DNA of 10,614 bases from an uncultured Campylobacter sp. (GTDB lineage Bacteria > Campylobacterota > Campylobacteria > Campylobacterales > Campylobacteraceae), in the NCBI GenBank assembly GCA_938036585.1, contig CALHQN010000008.1, forward strand, positions 1 through 10,614, given 5' to 3'. Positions 1 to 5,889 of this stretch are shown one piece after another. Made by a program: the position numbers and the translations under genes. The notes under the pieces were generated by a model, which made no database searches, was not told the DNA's origin, and saw only the letters and a program-made list of their open reading frames with translations. The number at the start of each line of letters is the position of its first letter. Within the stretch, counting starts at the first letter, position 1.

Positions 1-560
1 TTTTTGGCTTGATTTTTAACGTGCCTAACATAGGCGTTTACGTACTCAAAGCCCGAATATAGCGTCAGTGCGACCGCGATCCAGAGCAGGGCGTTTGCAT
101 AGGGCCACTGCATCGTGAGCCAGCCGATAGCGATCATCTGAAAGACCGTCTTTACTTTGCCGGCCATCGACGCGGCGACCTCTACACCGTCGCCCGCCAT
201 CGCCACGCGAAGGCCAGTGATGAAAAACTCGCGGATTAGGATCAGATAGATCGCCCACGGACTGGCTCGCCCGATAAACATAAGCCCCAAAAAGCCCGCA
301 AGCGTCAGCATCTTATCGGCTAGCGGATCGATGATGGCGCCCAGCTTGGTCTTTTGGTTCCAAGAGCGCGCGATGTACCCATCGAAAAAGTCCGTGACGG
401 AGGCGATGACGAAGACGAGCGCGGCAAAATAATCGATCCAGCTTACGTGCACCGAGCCCACCATGCCGCCGTTCGCATGACCGGCTAGTAAGATTAGCCA
501 GAAAAACAGCGGCGCCAGCGCAACGCGAAAGCTCGCTAAAATATTGGGTAAATTTAGCAT
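1..560 (-). CDS. pgsA: PgsA, CDP-diacylglycerol–glycerol-3-phosphate 3-phosphatidyltransferase (3' end beyond window)
   Basis: This inner-membrane enzyme makes phosphatidylglycerol phosphate from CDP-diacylglycerol and glycerol-3-phosphate, the committed step to phosphatidylglycerol and cardiolipin. Reading down from ATG at 560-558 gives 186 open codons to the window edge, close to the usual full length of about 180-190 residues, so only the last residues are probably missing. The N-terminus MLNLPNILASFR is typical of PgsA. The complete CDP-alcohol phosphatidyltransferase motif is present: D57-FF-D60-G-YI-AR, then G74, D78-PLA-D82. These four aspartates bind metal and the CDP moiety. Several hydrophobic membrane segments are visible, e.g. 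about residues 13-27, 45-55 and 85-105. The start shares one base with the upstream SDR stop (TAATG) and has no strong Shine-Dalgarno, so translation probably depends on reinitiation. It is the last visible gene of the pyrD run. Family identity is secure; the exact C-terminus is not visible. Confidence 0.95.
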   Translation of the reverse strand, partial: MLNLPNILASFRVALAPLFFWLILLAGHANGGMVGSVHVSWIDYFAALVFVIASVTDFFDGYIARSWNQKTKLGAIIDPLADKMLTLAGFLGLMFIGRASPWAIYLILIREFFITGLRVAMAGDGVEVAASMAGKVKTVFQMIAIGWLTMQWPYANALLWIAVALTLYSGFEYVNAYVRHVKNQAK

Positions 561-1339
561 TATTTAAAGGTCGTTCCGCCGTCGACGATGAAGGTGTGCC
601 CCGTCACCCAGCTAGCCTTGCTCGAGCACAGAAATAAACATGCTCCCGCCAGATCCTCCGGCTGCCCCATACGTCCTAGCGGGCTAAGCTCGGCGGTTTT
701 ATCGCGTACCTCTTCGTAGTTAGTAAAGGCTCTAAGCGCGTCCGTCTCGATCGGCCCGCCGCTTACGACGTTTACGCGGATATTTTTCTCTCCTAGCTCG
801 GTCGCGGCGTAGCGTGCCATCGCTTCAACTGCGGCTTTCGCCGTGCCGTGACCCGCGTAGTTTTCGATATAGACCAAATTTCCCGTGGAGCTAAGCGAGA
901 TGATCGAGCCGCCGCCTACCGCTTCCATGCGTTTTGCGGCTTCTTGTGCGCCCACGACGAAGGCATTTACGGTCGCGGTAAAGATATTGTTGATACCGCG
1001 CGGCTTTAGTCTCATAAATTTAGTGTATCCGCCCGCGACCGCACGACCCGAGATGATGGCGTTTGAGATGAAAAAATCCACTCGAGCAAAATCTTCGTCG
1101 ATCTTAGCAAAGAGCTCCTTGTAGGTCTCGGGCTCCAAGATATTGAGCGCATAAGCGCGCGCCTTGATGCCGTAGGTCTTCTCAAGATCGGCTGCTTGCG
1201 AAGTCGCCAGCTCCTCGTTGGAATTATACGTAAAAGCGATATTTGCTCCCGCAGCTGCGAATTCCAAAACTATCGCCCTGCCTATGCCTCTCGTGCCGCC
1301 GCTGATAACTAGCGTTTTTCCTTTAAATTCGTTCGTCAA
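560..1339 (-). CDS. FabL-like short-chain dehydrogenase/reductase (possible enoyl-ACP reductase III)
   Basis: The 259-residue product is a classical-size SDR with an N-terminal NAD(P) Rossmann fold. SGGTRGIG at 13-20 is the dinucleotide loop, and NAIISG at 93-98 replaces the usual NNAG. N125 and S150/S151 lie where the SDR tetrad Asn and Ser are expected. The catalytic pair is Y161 and K168, spaced Tyr-x6-Lys rather than the usual Tyr-x3-Lys. From memory, that spacing together with GGGSIISLSS, IENY, VSGGPIETDAL and the C-terminal IVDGG closely follows Bacillus FabL, which reduces the double bond of enoyl-ACP in fatty-acid elongation. Function here is therefore inferred as enoyl-ACP reduction; another NAD(P)H-dependent reductase remains possible, since campylobacters usually carry FabI as well. 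The start is TTG, directly abutting the dapA stop and preceded by AAAGGA. It shares one base with pgsA downstream, so two lipid-synthesis genes would be coupled. Confidence 0.85.
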   Translation of the reverse strand: MTNEFKGKTLVISGGTRGIGRAIVLEFAAAGANIAFTYNSNEELATSQAADLEKTYGIKARAYALNILEPETYKELFAKIDEDFARVDFFISNAIISGRAVAGGYTKFMRLKPRGINNIFTATVNAFVVGAQEAAKRMEAVGGGSIISLSSTGNLVYIENYAGHGTAKAAVEAMARYAATELGEKNIRVNVVSGGPIETDALRAFTNYEEVRDKTAELSPLGRMGQPEDLAGACLFLCSSKASWVTGHTFIVDGGTTFK

Positions 1340-2236
1340 TTAAAATCCTTTGATAGTGTATTGTTTCATTACGTTTTCTATTTTTTTGAGGTTTTCTGCG
1401 CTCGGCTCGCAAAGCGGCAAGCGGTACTCCAAACTCGGCGCGAGGCCCGCGATATACATCGCCGCTTTGATCGGGATCGGATTGCTCTCGCAGAATAAAA
1501 TTTTATTGATCGCGTAGAGATCGTCGTTGATCTGCTTGGCTTTTAAAAACTCATTTTGCAGCGCAAATTTCACAAGCTTTGCCGTGTAATCGGGCAGTAA
1601 ATTTGCGGTAACGGAGATCACGCCCTTGCCGCCGTTGCTTAGTATCGGATAGTTGATCGCATCCTCGCCGCTAAGCACGCTAAGGCGCGGCTCGTGCGCG
1701 AGCAGATCGACGCATTTATCGATGCTGCCGCTGGCTTCTTTGACGCCGTAGATGTTCTCGCAGTCGTTAAAAAGCTTGATGATCGTATCTGCGGCTATGT
1801 CGCAGCCGGTGCGACCAGGGACATTGTAGAGCAGCACCGGCAGATCTACCGAGCTCGCGATCGCCTTGTAGTGCAGATAGAGCCCCTTTTGGGTGGGTTT
1901 GTTGTAGTAGGGCGCTACGGATAAAATTCCGTCCGCGCCGTGAGCCTGCGCAAACTGCGCGAGTCCGATCGCTTCGTGAGTTGCGTTGCTGCCCGCGCCC
2001 GCTAGCACCTTGACGTCCGTGCCCTTGCACGCATCTACCGCGATCTCGATACAGACGCGATGCTCGTCGTGCGTCAGCGTCGCGCTCTCGCCCGTGGTGC
2101 CTACGGGCACGACTGCGCTTATGCCGTTTGCGATCTGTCTTTTGATGAGCTTTGCGTAGGTCTGCTCGTCCAGTTTGCCCTCTTTAAAAGGCGTGATCAG
2201 CGCCGTCATAGAGCCGATTATGACATTTTTATTCAT
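1340..2236 (-). CDS. dapA: DapA, 4-hydroxy-tetrahydrodipicolinate synthase
   Basis: This cytoplasmic class I aldolase-type enzyme condenses pyruvate with aspartate-semialdehyde. It is the entry to the diaminopimelate/lysine branch that feeds peptidoglycan cross-linking. The 298-residue length is normal. Visible family landmarks are GTTGES at 46-51, with the threonine pair T47/T48; Y111 in APYYNKP; Y137 and R142 in YNVPGRTG; and the Schiff-base lysine K166 in GVKEASG. The catalytic Tyr-Tyr-Thr relay and the substrate-binding arginine are all retained, so it should be active. The ATG start overlaps the end of the upstream M16 peptidase gene by 8 bp, and AAAGGA sits five bases before it. Its stop abuts the TTG of the FabL-like gene. 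I recall the order pyrD – peptidase – dapA – SDR from Campylobacter. Confidence 0.97.
   Translation of the reverse strand: MNKNVIIGSMTALITPFKEGKLDEQTYAKLIKRQIANGISAVVPVGTTGESATLTHDEHRVCIEIAVDACKGTDVKVLAGAGSNATHEAIGLAQFAQAHGADGILSVAPYYNKPTQKGLYLHYKAIASSVDLPVLLYNVPGRTGCDIAADTIIKLFNDCENIYGVKEASGSIDKCVDLLAHEPRLSVLSGEDAINYPILSNGGKGVISVTANLLPDYTAKLVKFALQNEFLKAKQINDDLYAINKILFCESNPIPIKAAMYIAGLAPSLEYRLPLCEPSAENLKKIENVMKQYTIKGF
1346..1351 (-). promoter_or_regulatory. Ribosome binding site deciding the TTG start of the FabL-like SDR
   Basis: The minus strand reads AAAGGA followed by TTTTAA and then TTG. The spacing of six bases is good, and the site lies inside the last codons of dapA. There is no in-frame ATG nearby upstream, so this site supports TTG at 1339-1337 as the start and suggests coupling to dapA translation. 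Confidence 0.65.
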
Positions 2237-3482
2237 CGTTTTCCTTTCGTAAGATAATGCTCGTGGAATTTTTAAGACTTAGATAGGTTTTCATCGCTTT
2301 TTTAACCGCGTTTTTATCTAGACTTTTGATCTCGCGCTCCAGCCTAAATAGCGCGTCCAGATCGCCGCGGACGATGTAGCTGCCGTACATCTGCGCTACC
2401 TTGCTAGCGCTGTCGAGGGAGTAGATCAGATCGCTACTTAGGGTGTTTTTGATCTTTAGCATATCATCGTCGCTTATTTTAGCTTTTTTAGCTTTTTCGA
2501 TCAGCGCTAAAATTTCACTCCTCAGCGCCTCGCCGCTTACGCCTTGGTTGCAAACGGCAAAGACTATAAATAAATTCTCGTCCTTGGCGCTCATATCGTA
2601 GATGTTGATCTGATTGGCGAGCTTTTTCTCATCGACCAGCACGCGCTGCAAAAGCGAGCTCTTGCCGCCGCTAAGATATATATCCATCGCTTTGATCGCC
2701 GCGACGTCGGCGTGGTTAAACGGCGGAATTTTAAAGGCGACTGCAACGATCTGCGCCTCGCTGTTTTTGTAAATAATGCTAAGCTTCTCGCCGTCTTGCG
2801 TGGGCTCGGTACAGTGAAGGCTCGGAATTTCGCTTTTGTTTTTTACGGGCGCGAAGTGTTTTTTGGCTGCATCAAACGCCGCCTTTTCGCCGATGTCGCC
2901 AGTGATCAGCAGTACGGCGTTTTGCGGCTGATAAAATTTAGCGTGAAATTCCTTGATATCTTTGATGTTCCAGTTTTCGATATCCTTGCGAAAGCCGATC
3001 GGCGTCCAGTGATACGGGTGGTACAAAAACGCGGCGTTGTAGAGCCTGAAAAATAGATATCCAAACGGATCGTTATCGGTGCGCCACAGCCGCTCCTCGA
3101 GCACGACCTTGCGCTCGGGCTGAAATTCTTTGTCTTTGAGGCTTAAGTTTTGCATGATGTCGGCGTAAAGATCCAAGCAGACCTCTAAATTTGAGCTCGC
3201 GCACTTGATGAAGTAGTGCGTGTAATCAAAGCCCGTGCTTGCGTTGTTTACGCCGCCAAAGCCCTTTACGATCGCGTCGAACTCGCCCGCCTTGCGATTT
3301 TTCGTGGATTTAAAATTTAGATGCTCCAGCATGTGCGCGATGCCGCTTTTGCCCATCGTCTCGTCGCGCGAGCCGACGTTGTAAAACACGTCCACGCTGA
3401 TGACGCCGCTGCCTTTATTCATCGGGATGTGATAAATTTGAAGCCCGTTTTGTAGCGTGATTTTCTTAAATTTCGGAAACAT
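2229..3482 (-). CDS. M16-family zinc metallopeptidase (pitrilysin/processing-peptidase type)
   Basis: The 417-residue protein carries the inverted zinc motif H50-MLE-H54 (HxxEH). E130, in VVLEERLW, sits 76 residues after H54, the spacing expected for the third zinc ligand. The second half (roughly 210-417) resembles the non-catalytic M16 repeat, with GGKSSLLQRVL near 272. The size matches short bacterial M16B enzymes that cut peptides inside a clam-shell made of two such chains. The binding residues are intact, so activity is likely; the substrate is unknown. No signal peptide is visible, so it is probably cytoplasmic. Some relatives export proteases or process pyrroloquinoline quinone, but no pqq genes are present here and I do not assign that role. 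The start shares one base with the pyrD stop (TAATG) and its 3' end overlaps dapA by 8 bp. Confidence 0.93.
   Translation of the reverse strand: MFPKFKKITLQNGLQIYHIPMNKGSGVISVDVFYNVGSRDETMGKSGIAHMLEHLNFKSTKNRKAGEFDAIVKGFGGVNNASTGFDYTHYFIKCASSNLEVCLDLYADIMQNLSLKDKEFQPERKVVLEERLWRTDNDPFGYLFFRLYNAAFLYHPYHWTPIGFRKDIENWNIKDIKEFHAKFYQPQNAVLLITGDIGEKAAFDAAKKHFAPVKNKSEIPSLHCTEPTQDGEKLSIIYKNSEAQIVAVAFKIPPFNHADVAAIKAMDIYLSGGKSSLLQRVLVDEKKLANQINIYDMSAKDENLFIVFAVCNQGVSGEALRSEILALIEKAKKAKISDDDMLKIKNTLSSDLIYSLDSASKVAQMYGSYIVRGDLDALFRLEREIKSLDKNAVKKAMKTYLSLKNSTSIILRKENDE
2242..2247 (-). promoter_or_regulatory. Ribosome binding site of dapA
   Basis: AAAGGA on the minus strand, five bases before the dapA ATG. 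It lies inside the final codons of the M16 peptidase gene, consistent with independent loading as well as coupled translation. Confidence 0.6.
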
Positions 3483-5539
3483 TAATCTTTTTTCGCCTTT
3501 CGTTTTTTGCTTGAGTTTTGCTCTGCGTTTTGGGTACCGCTCGCTTTTTTGGCCTCTTTAAGCTCTTTGGTCTCTTTGGCCTCGGCATTTTTAGTTTTTG
3601 CGCTGCCTTGCTTTACGTTTTTAGCTTTTAAGCTTTTGCTTTCCGCGCTATTTTTTGGTGCGGTTTTAGTTGCGGTTTTAGTTTTTGGCGCGGTTTTGGT
3701 TTTGGCGGTTTTGCTTGCCGCGCCGCTTTGTTTTGCGTTTTTGACCTCTAAATTCTCGCTTTTTGCATCGCTTTTCGAGAGATTTTTAGCTTCGGCGTCC
3801 TTCTGCTGCGAGGCGTTATCCTGCGCGCCATCTTTCTGCGAAGCGTCATTATCCTTAGCAGTATCTTTTTGCGCGGCGTCTTTCTGCGTAGCGTCCTTTG
3901 AGATTTTACCACGTTTGGAGGTTACGCCGCTTTTTGAAATTTGACTTTGTTTTTGATCCGCACCGTTTTTGGAAACCCTTTTTGAAATTTTATCTAGCTT
4001 CTCATCGGCGCCGCCTTGCTTTGTGCTTTTAGCCTCTAAATTTTTGCTTTTTGCGCTGCTTCGTTTTGTATTTTTAACCTCGGAATTTTTGTTATTCGCG
4101 CTACTTTTAATCTCTGAATTTTCGCTCTCCGCACCGCTTTGTTCGATTGATCTTTGATCCGTCGTGGTATCTGCGCTTACTAAGACGTTTAAATTTGCCG
4201 AAGCGCTGGAATTTTCATCCGCTTCGAAGCTTGAGCCTGTTTGAGCGCTCGGAATTTCATCTATTTGAGCGCTTAAAATTTTGCTTTCGCCGTCGTTTGG
4301 AATTTCATCCGCATCCCTGCTTTCGGGTACGTTTGAAATTTCGCTCGTTTCCTCACCTTCGGCCGTACTTGAAATTTTATCCGTTTTAGCTTCCGCCTCT
4401 TTGTCTTCGCAAGCGCGCAAATCCGCGCCGTCGCCGAGATTTTCGGCCTGATCATTTCTGATGCCGTATCCTTCACCCGCGCGATCTTTTAAATTTACCC
4501 CGACCGCCTCGCTGATGCTATTAAAGCCGTCTGCGCGCAGAAGCTCCGCCAGCCCCTCGTTGATCGATTTGGCGACGAACGGGCCTTTGAAGATAAAGGC
4601 GGTAAAAATTTGAACCAGGCTCGCGCCCGATTTGATGCGCTCGTAGGCCTCCTGCGCGCTGTCTATGCCGCCGCAGCTGATTAGGATCGTGCGGCCGAAG
4701 AGCTCGCGAGCGACCTGTGCGAAAAGCTTTCGCGATTTTTCGGTGATCAGTCTGCCGCTTAGGCCGCCGAAGTCCCTAGCGTTGGGACTTAGCGAATAAT
4801 CAACGCTCGTGTTGTTTATGATAATGCCGCTTGCGCCGCTTTGCACCGCGCACTCGCACAGCGCGATCGCCTGATCCGCGCTCATATCGGGTGCCAGCTT
4901 TAAGACGAGCGGTCTGTTCGTGATCTTTTTCATCGCCCCGATCAGCTCGCTTATGAAGCTGTTTTCTTGCAAAGCACGCAGATTGGGGGTGTTCGGCGAG
5001 CTTACGTTAATGATGAAAAAATCGCAAAGCCCGTCAAATTTACGCGCCAAGGCCTCGTAATCGCTTAGCGCGTCCTCGTTCGAAGTGGCTTTGTTTTTGC
5101 CGATATTTGCGGCGATTGGGATTTTAAAAGGATAAATTTTTCGCACGCGATGCTCGATAACATCGGCGCCTTCGTTGTTAAAGCCCATCGCGTTTTGGAT
5201 GCTCTGCTCGCTAACGAGGCGAAAAAGTCGCGGCTTAAGATTGCCGCTTTGAGGACGCGGCGTAAAGGTGCCAAAATCGATGTGTCCGAAGCCAAGAGCC
5301 GCTAGCGGCGCGATCATCGTGGCGTTTTTGTCGAAGCCACCCGCGATACCCACGGGGTTATCGAAGCTGAGATTCCATATATTTTGAGTTAAAATTTCAT
5401 CTTTATAAACGCCGAATTTTGCTAAAGCCTCAAGCCCGCCCGGGGTCGCATAGAGCGCGCGAAGTCCGAATTCTGCGATCTTGTGAGCGGTTTCTGGATC
5501 AAATCGAAAAAAGATTTTTTTCAAGGTATCATAATTCAT
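3482..5539 (-). CDS. pyrD: PyrD, class 2 (quinone-dependent) dihydroorotate dehydrogenase with a ~335-residue low-complexity C-terminal tail
   Basis: The enzyme oxidises dihydroorotate to orotate in pyrimidine synthesis, passing electrons through FMN to membrane quinone. Residues 1-40 (FRFDPETAHKIAEFGLRAL) form the amphipathic N-terminal helices of class 2 enzymes that touch the inner membrane. FMN and substrate regions are GGFDKNA (67-73), NVSSPNTPNLR (178-188, with S181 as the class 2 catalytic serine), NNTS (242-245) and SCGGIDSAQEAYERIKSGAS (288-307). The catalytic domain ends near residue 350, where ordinary PyrD proteins stop. The frame continues to 685. The extension is acidic at about 354-475, then lysine/alanine/serine-rich to the end (last residues KKRKAKKD). 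It has no methionine or tryptophan and almost no aromatics, so it should be disordered. It contains repeated 15-residue units, QKD repeats (about 552-582) and KT-rich stretches (611-630). The ATG at 5539 has GAGGA six bases upstream. The enzyme call is secure; the tail's function is unknown. Confidence 0.95.
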   Translation of the reverse strand: MNYDTLKKIFFRFDPETAHKIAEFGLRALYATPGGLEALAKFGVYKDEILTQNIWNLSFDNPVGIAGGFDKNATMIAPLAALGFGHIDFGTFTPRPQSGNLKPRLFRLVSEQSIQNAMGFNNEGADVIEHRVRKIYPFKIPIAANIGKNKATSNEDALSDYEALARKFDGLCDFFIINVSSPNTPNLRALQENSFISELIGAMKKITNRPLVLKLAPDMSADQAIALCECAVQSGASGIIINNTSVDYSLSPNARDFGGLSGRLITEKSRKLFAQVARELFGRTILISCGGIDSAQEAYERIKSGASLVQIFTAFIFKGPFVAKSINEGLAELLRADGFNSISEAVGVNLKDRAGEGYGIRNDQAENLGDGADLRACEDKEAEAKTDKISSTAEGEETSEISNVPESRDADEIPNDGESKILSAQIDEIPSAQTGSSFEADENSSASANLNVLVSADTTTDQRSIEQSGAESENSEIKSSANNKNSEVKNTKRSSAKSKNLEAKSTKQGGADEKLDKISKRVSKNGADQKQSQISKSGVTSKRGKISKDATQKDAAQKDTAKDNDASQKDGAQDNASQQKDAEAKNLSKSDAKSENLEVKNAKQSGAASKTAKTKTAPKTKTATKTAPKNSAESKSLKAKNVKQGSAKTKNAEAKETKELKEAKKASGTQNAEQNSSKKRKAKKD
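3563..3652 (-). repeat. Second tandem pair of 45-bp units in the pyrD tail
   Basis: Residues 630-644 (NSAESKSLKAKNVKQ) and 645-659 (GSAKTKNAEAKETKE) are two more adjacent units in the same register. They give five recognisable copies in the tail, with the second of this pair the most diverged. Confidence 0.7.
3728..3772 (-). repeat. Dispersed copy of the 45-bp pyrD-tail unit
   Basis: Residues 590-604 (SDAKSENLEVKNAKQ) match the 15-residue unit seen at 479-508. A degenerate continuation rich in KT follows (605-619). Confidence 0.7.
4016..4105 (-). repeat. Two tandem 45-bp coding repeats in the pyrD tail
   Basis: Residues 479-493 (SSANNKNSEVKNTKR) and 494-508 (SSAKSKNLEAKSTKQ) are two head-to-tail 15-residue units. 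A partial third unit (SGAESENSEIK, 468-478) lies directly before them, just upstream in the gene. The units agree at Ser-Ser-Ala, Asn-x-Glu-x-Lys and Lys-Gln/Arg. Confidence 0.75.
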
Positions 5540-5545
5540 AATTTT

Positions 5546-5550
5546 TCCTC
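5546..5550 (-). promoter_or_regulatory. Ribosome binding site of pyrD
   Basis: GAGGA on the minus strand, six bases (AAAATT-type spacer) before the ATG. It is the clearest initiation signal in run B and fits pyrD being the first gene of the transcript. Confidence 0.65.
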
Positions 5551-5583
5551 AAATTTTGCGTAATGGTAGCTAAAATTTAATTA

Positions 5584-5612
5584 AATATAGATAAGAATTT
5601 CGCGCTGAATTG
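5584..5612 (-). promoter_or_regulatory. Weak candidate promoter for the pyrD run
   Basis: On the minus strand TATATT (5589-5584) lies about 45 bp before the pyrD ATG in an AT-rich stretch. Campylobacter sigma-70 promoters rely mainly on the -10 element and upstream T-rich sequence. A TTGCAA near 5612 is about 20 bases away, longer than the usual 16-18, so no real -35 is claimed. The call rests on position and composition. Confidence 0.3.
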
Positions 5613-5618
5613 CAATTC
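5607..5618. promoter_or_regulatory. 12-bp perfect palindrome GAATTGCAATTC, possible operator
   Basis: The sequence is its own reverse complement and lies just upstream of the candidate -10 of the pyrD run, where a dimeric regulator could bind. No known regulator consensus is recognised, so chance remains plausible. Confidence 0.3.
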
Positions 5619-5846
5619 GCGGCGGTTAAATTTAGTTTTAGAATTACGCGAGAAATGCCGGTAAAATTTCTACGGCTTGCAATGAGCAGTTTAAATTTAC
5701 GCATAAGTCTAAAGATGCGCGCCGCAAATTTTATAAATTTAGCCCGCCCAGGTACGTGCCGAAATGCGCAGTATCTGTGGCGCAGCCCGCGGTGGCGGGG
5801 GTCGTCACGATTTATCCTGCGCCGATTTGGGCTCAATACCGCTGAA

Positions 5847-5863
5847 GCTAAATTTTAAAATTT
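5847..5863. repeat. 17-bp repeat GCTAAATTTTAAAATTT, copy 1
   Basis: An exact 17-base match to 10561-10577. It lies 27 bp past the stop of the minus-strand gene ending at 5890 and contains the 14-bp perfect palindrome AAATTTTAAAATTT. Flanking GCT and AAAGC allow a slightly longer hairpin. It may be a 3'-end signal, but there is no GC-rich stem and U-tract of a standard terminator. Confidence 0.5.
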
Positions 5864-5889
5864 AAAGCGTCCACTCGCACCGTTTGAGT

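Larger units (their letters stand above)
3485..4489 (-). other. Low-complexity C-terminal extension of PyrD
   Basis: This segment encodes residues about 351-685, beyond the conserved DHODH fold. The first third is rich in Asp/Glu/Ser, with DEIP appearing twice near 411 and 427. The rest is rich in Lys/Ala/Ser/Asn/Gln with little hydrophobic content. There is no methionine codon in the whole stretch, so an internal ATG start for a separate protein is excluded. No stop interrupts the frame. Confidence 0.85.
5540..5889. other. 350-bp intergenic region before pyrD
   Basis: This is the only non-coding gap over 300 bp in the window. Short open frames here (5570-5836 minus, 5610-5858 plus) have Arg-rich, non-protein-like products and are not called. 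The half next to pyrD is AT-rich with repeated TTAAATTT/TAAAATTT words and a 12-bp palindrome. The middle (about 5745-5825) is GC-rich. An AT palindrome lies 27-43 bp after the upstream stop codon. It should hold the run A terminator and the run B promoter. I see no tRNA or conserved riboswitch that I can name. Confidence 0.6.

Noticed and set aside
46..258. Minus-strand 70-codon frame near the left edge
   Set aside because: It lies in another frame inside pgsA, whose own frame is open across the whole segment and carries the complete catalytic motif.
3507..3944. Long plus-strand open frame (145 codons), with others at 3969-4157 and 4147-4389
   Set aside because: They mirror the Lys/Ala/Ser-rich pyrD tail, giving Phe/Leu/Ala-rich products in its complement, with no recognisable fold or good ribosome site. 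A shadow of the repeat composition.
3563..4105. CRISPR array in the repeat-bearing part of pyrD
   Set aside because: Units are tandem, imperfect and coding, without regular unique spacers or cas genes.
3485..4489. PyrD tail as a separate gene fused by a sequencing error
   Set aside because: There is no stop and no methionine codon from residue 220 to the end, and the tail shares its frame with the enzyme. The downstream TAATG junction is also intact.
5740..5825. tRNA-like or riboswitch-like GC-rich stretch
   Set aside because: I could not build a cloverleaf, T-arm or CCA end, nor any named riboswitch core.
5570..5858. Small genes in the intergenic gap on either strand
   Set aside because: Products are Arg/Phe-rich and random-looking, and the frames overlap each other antisense.
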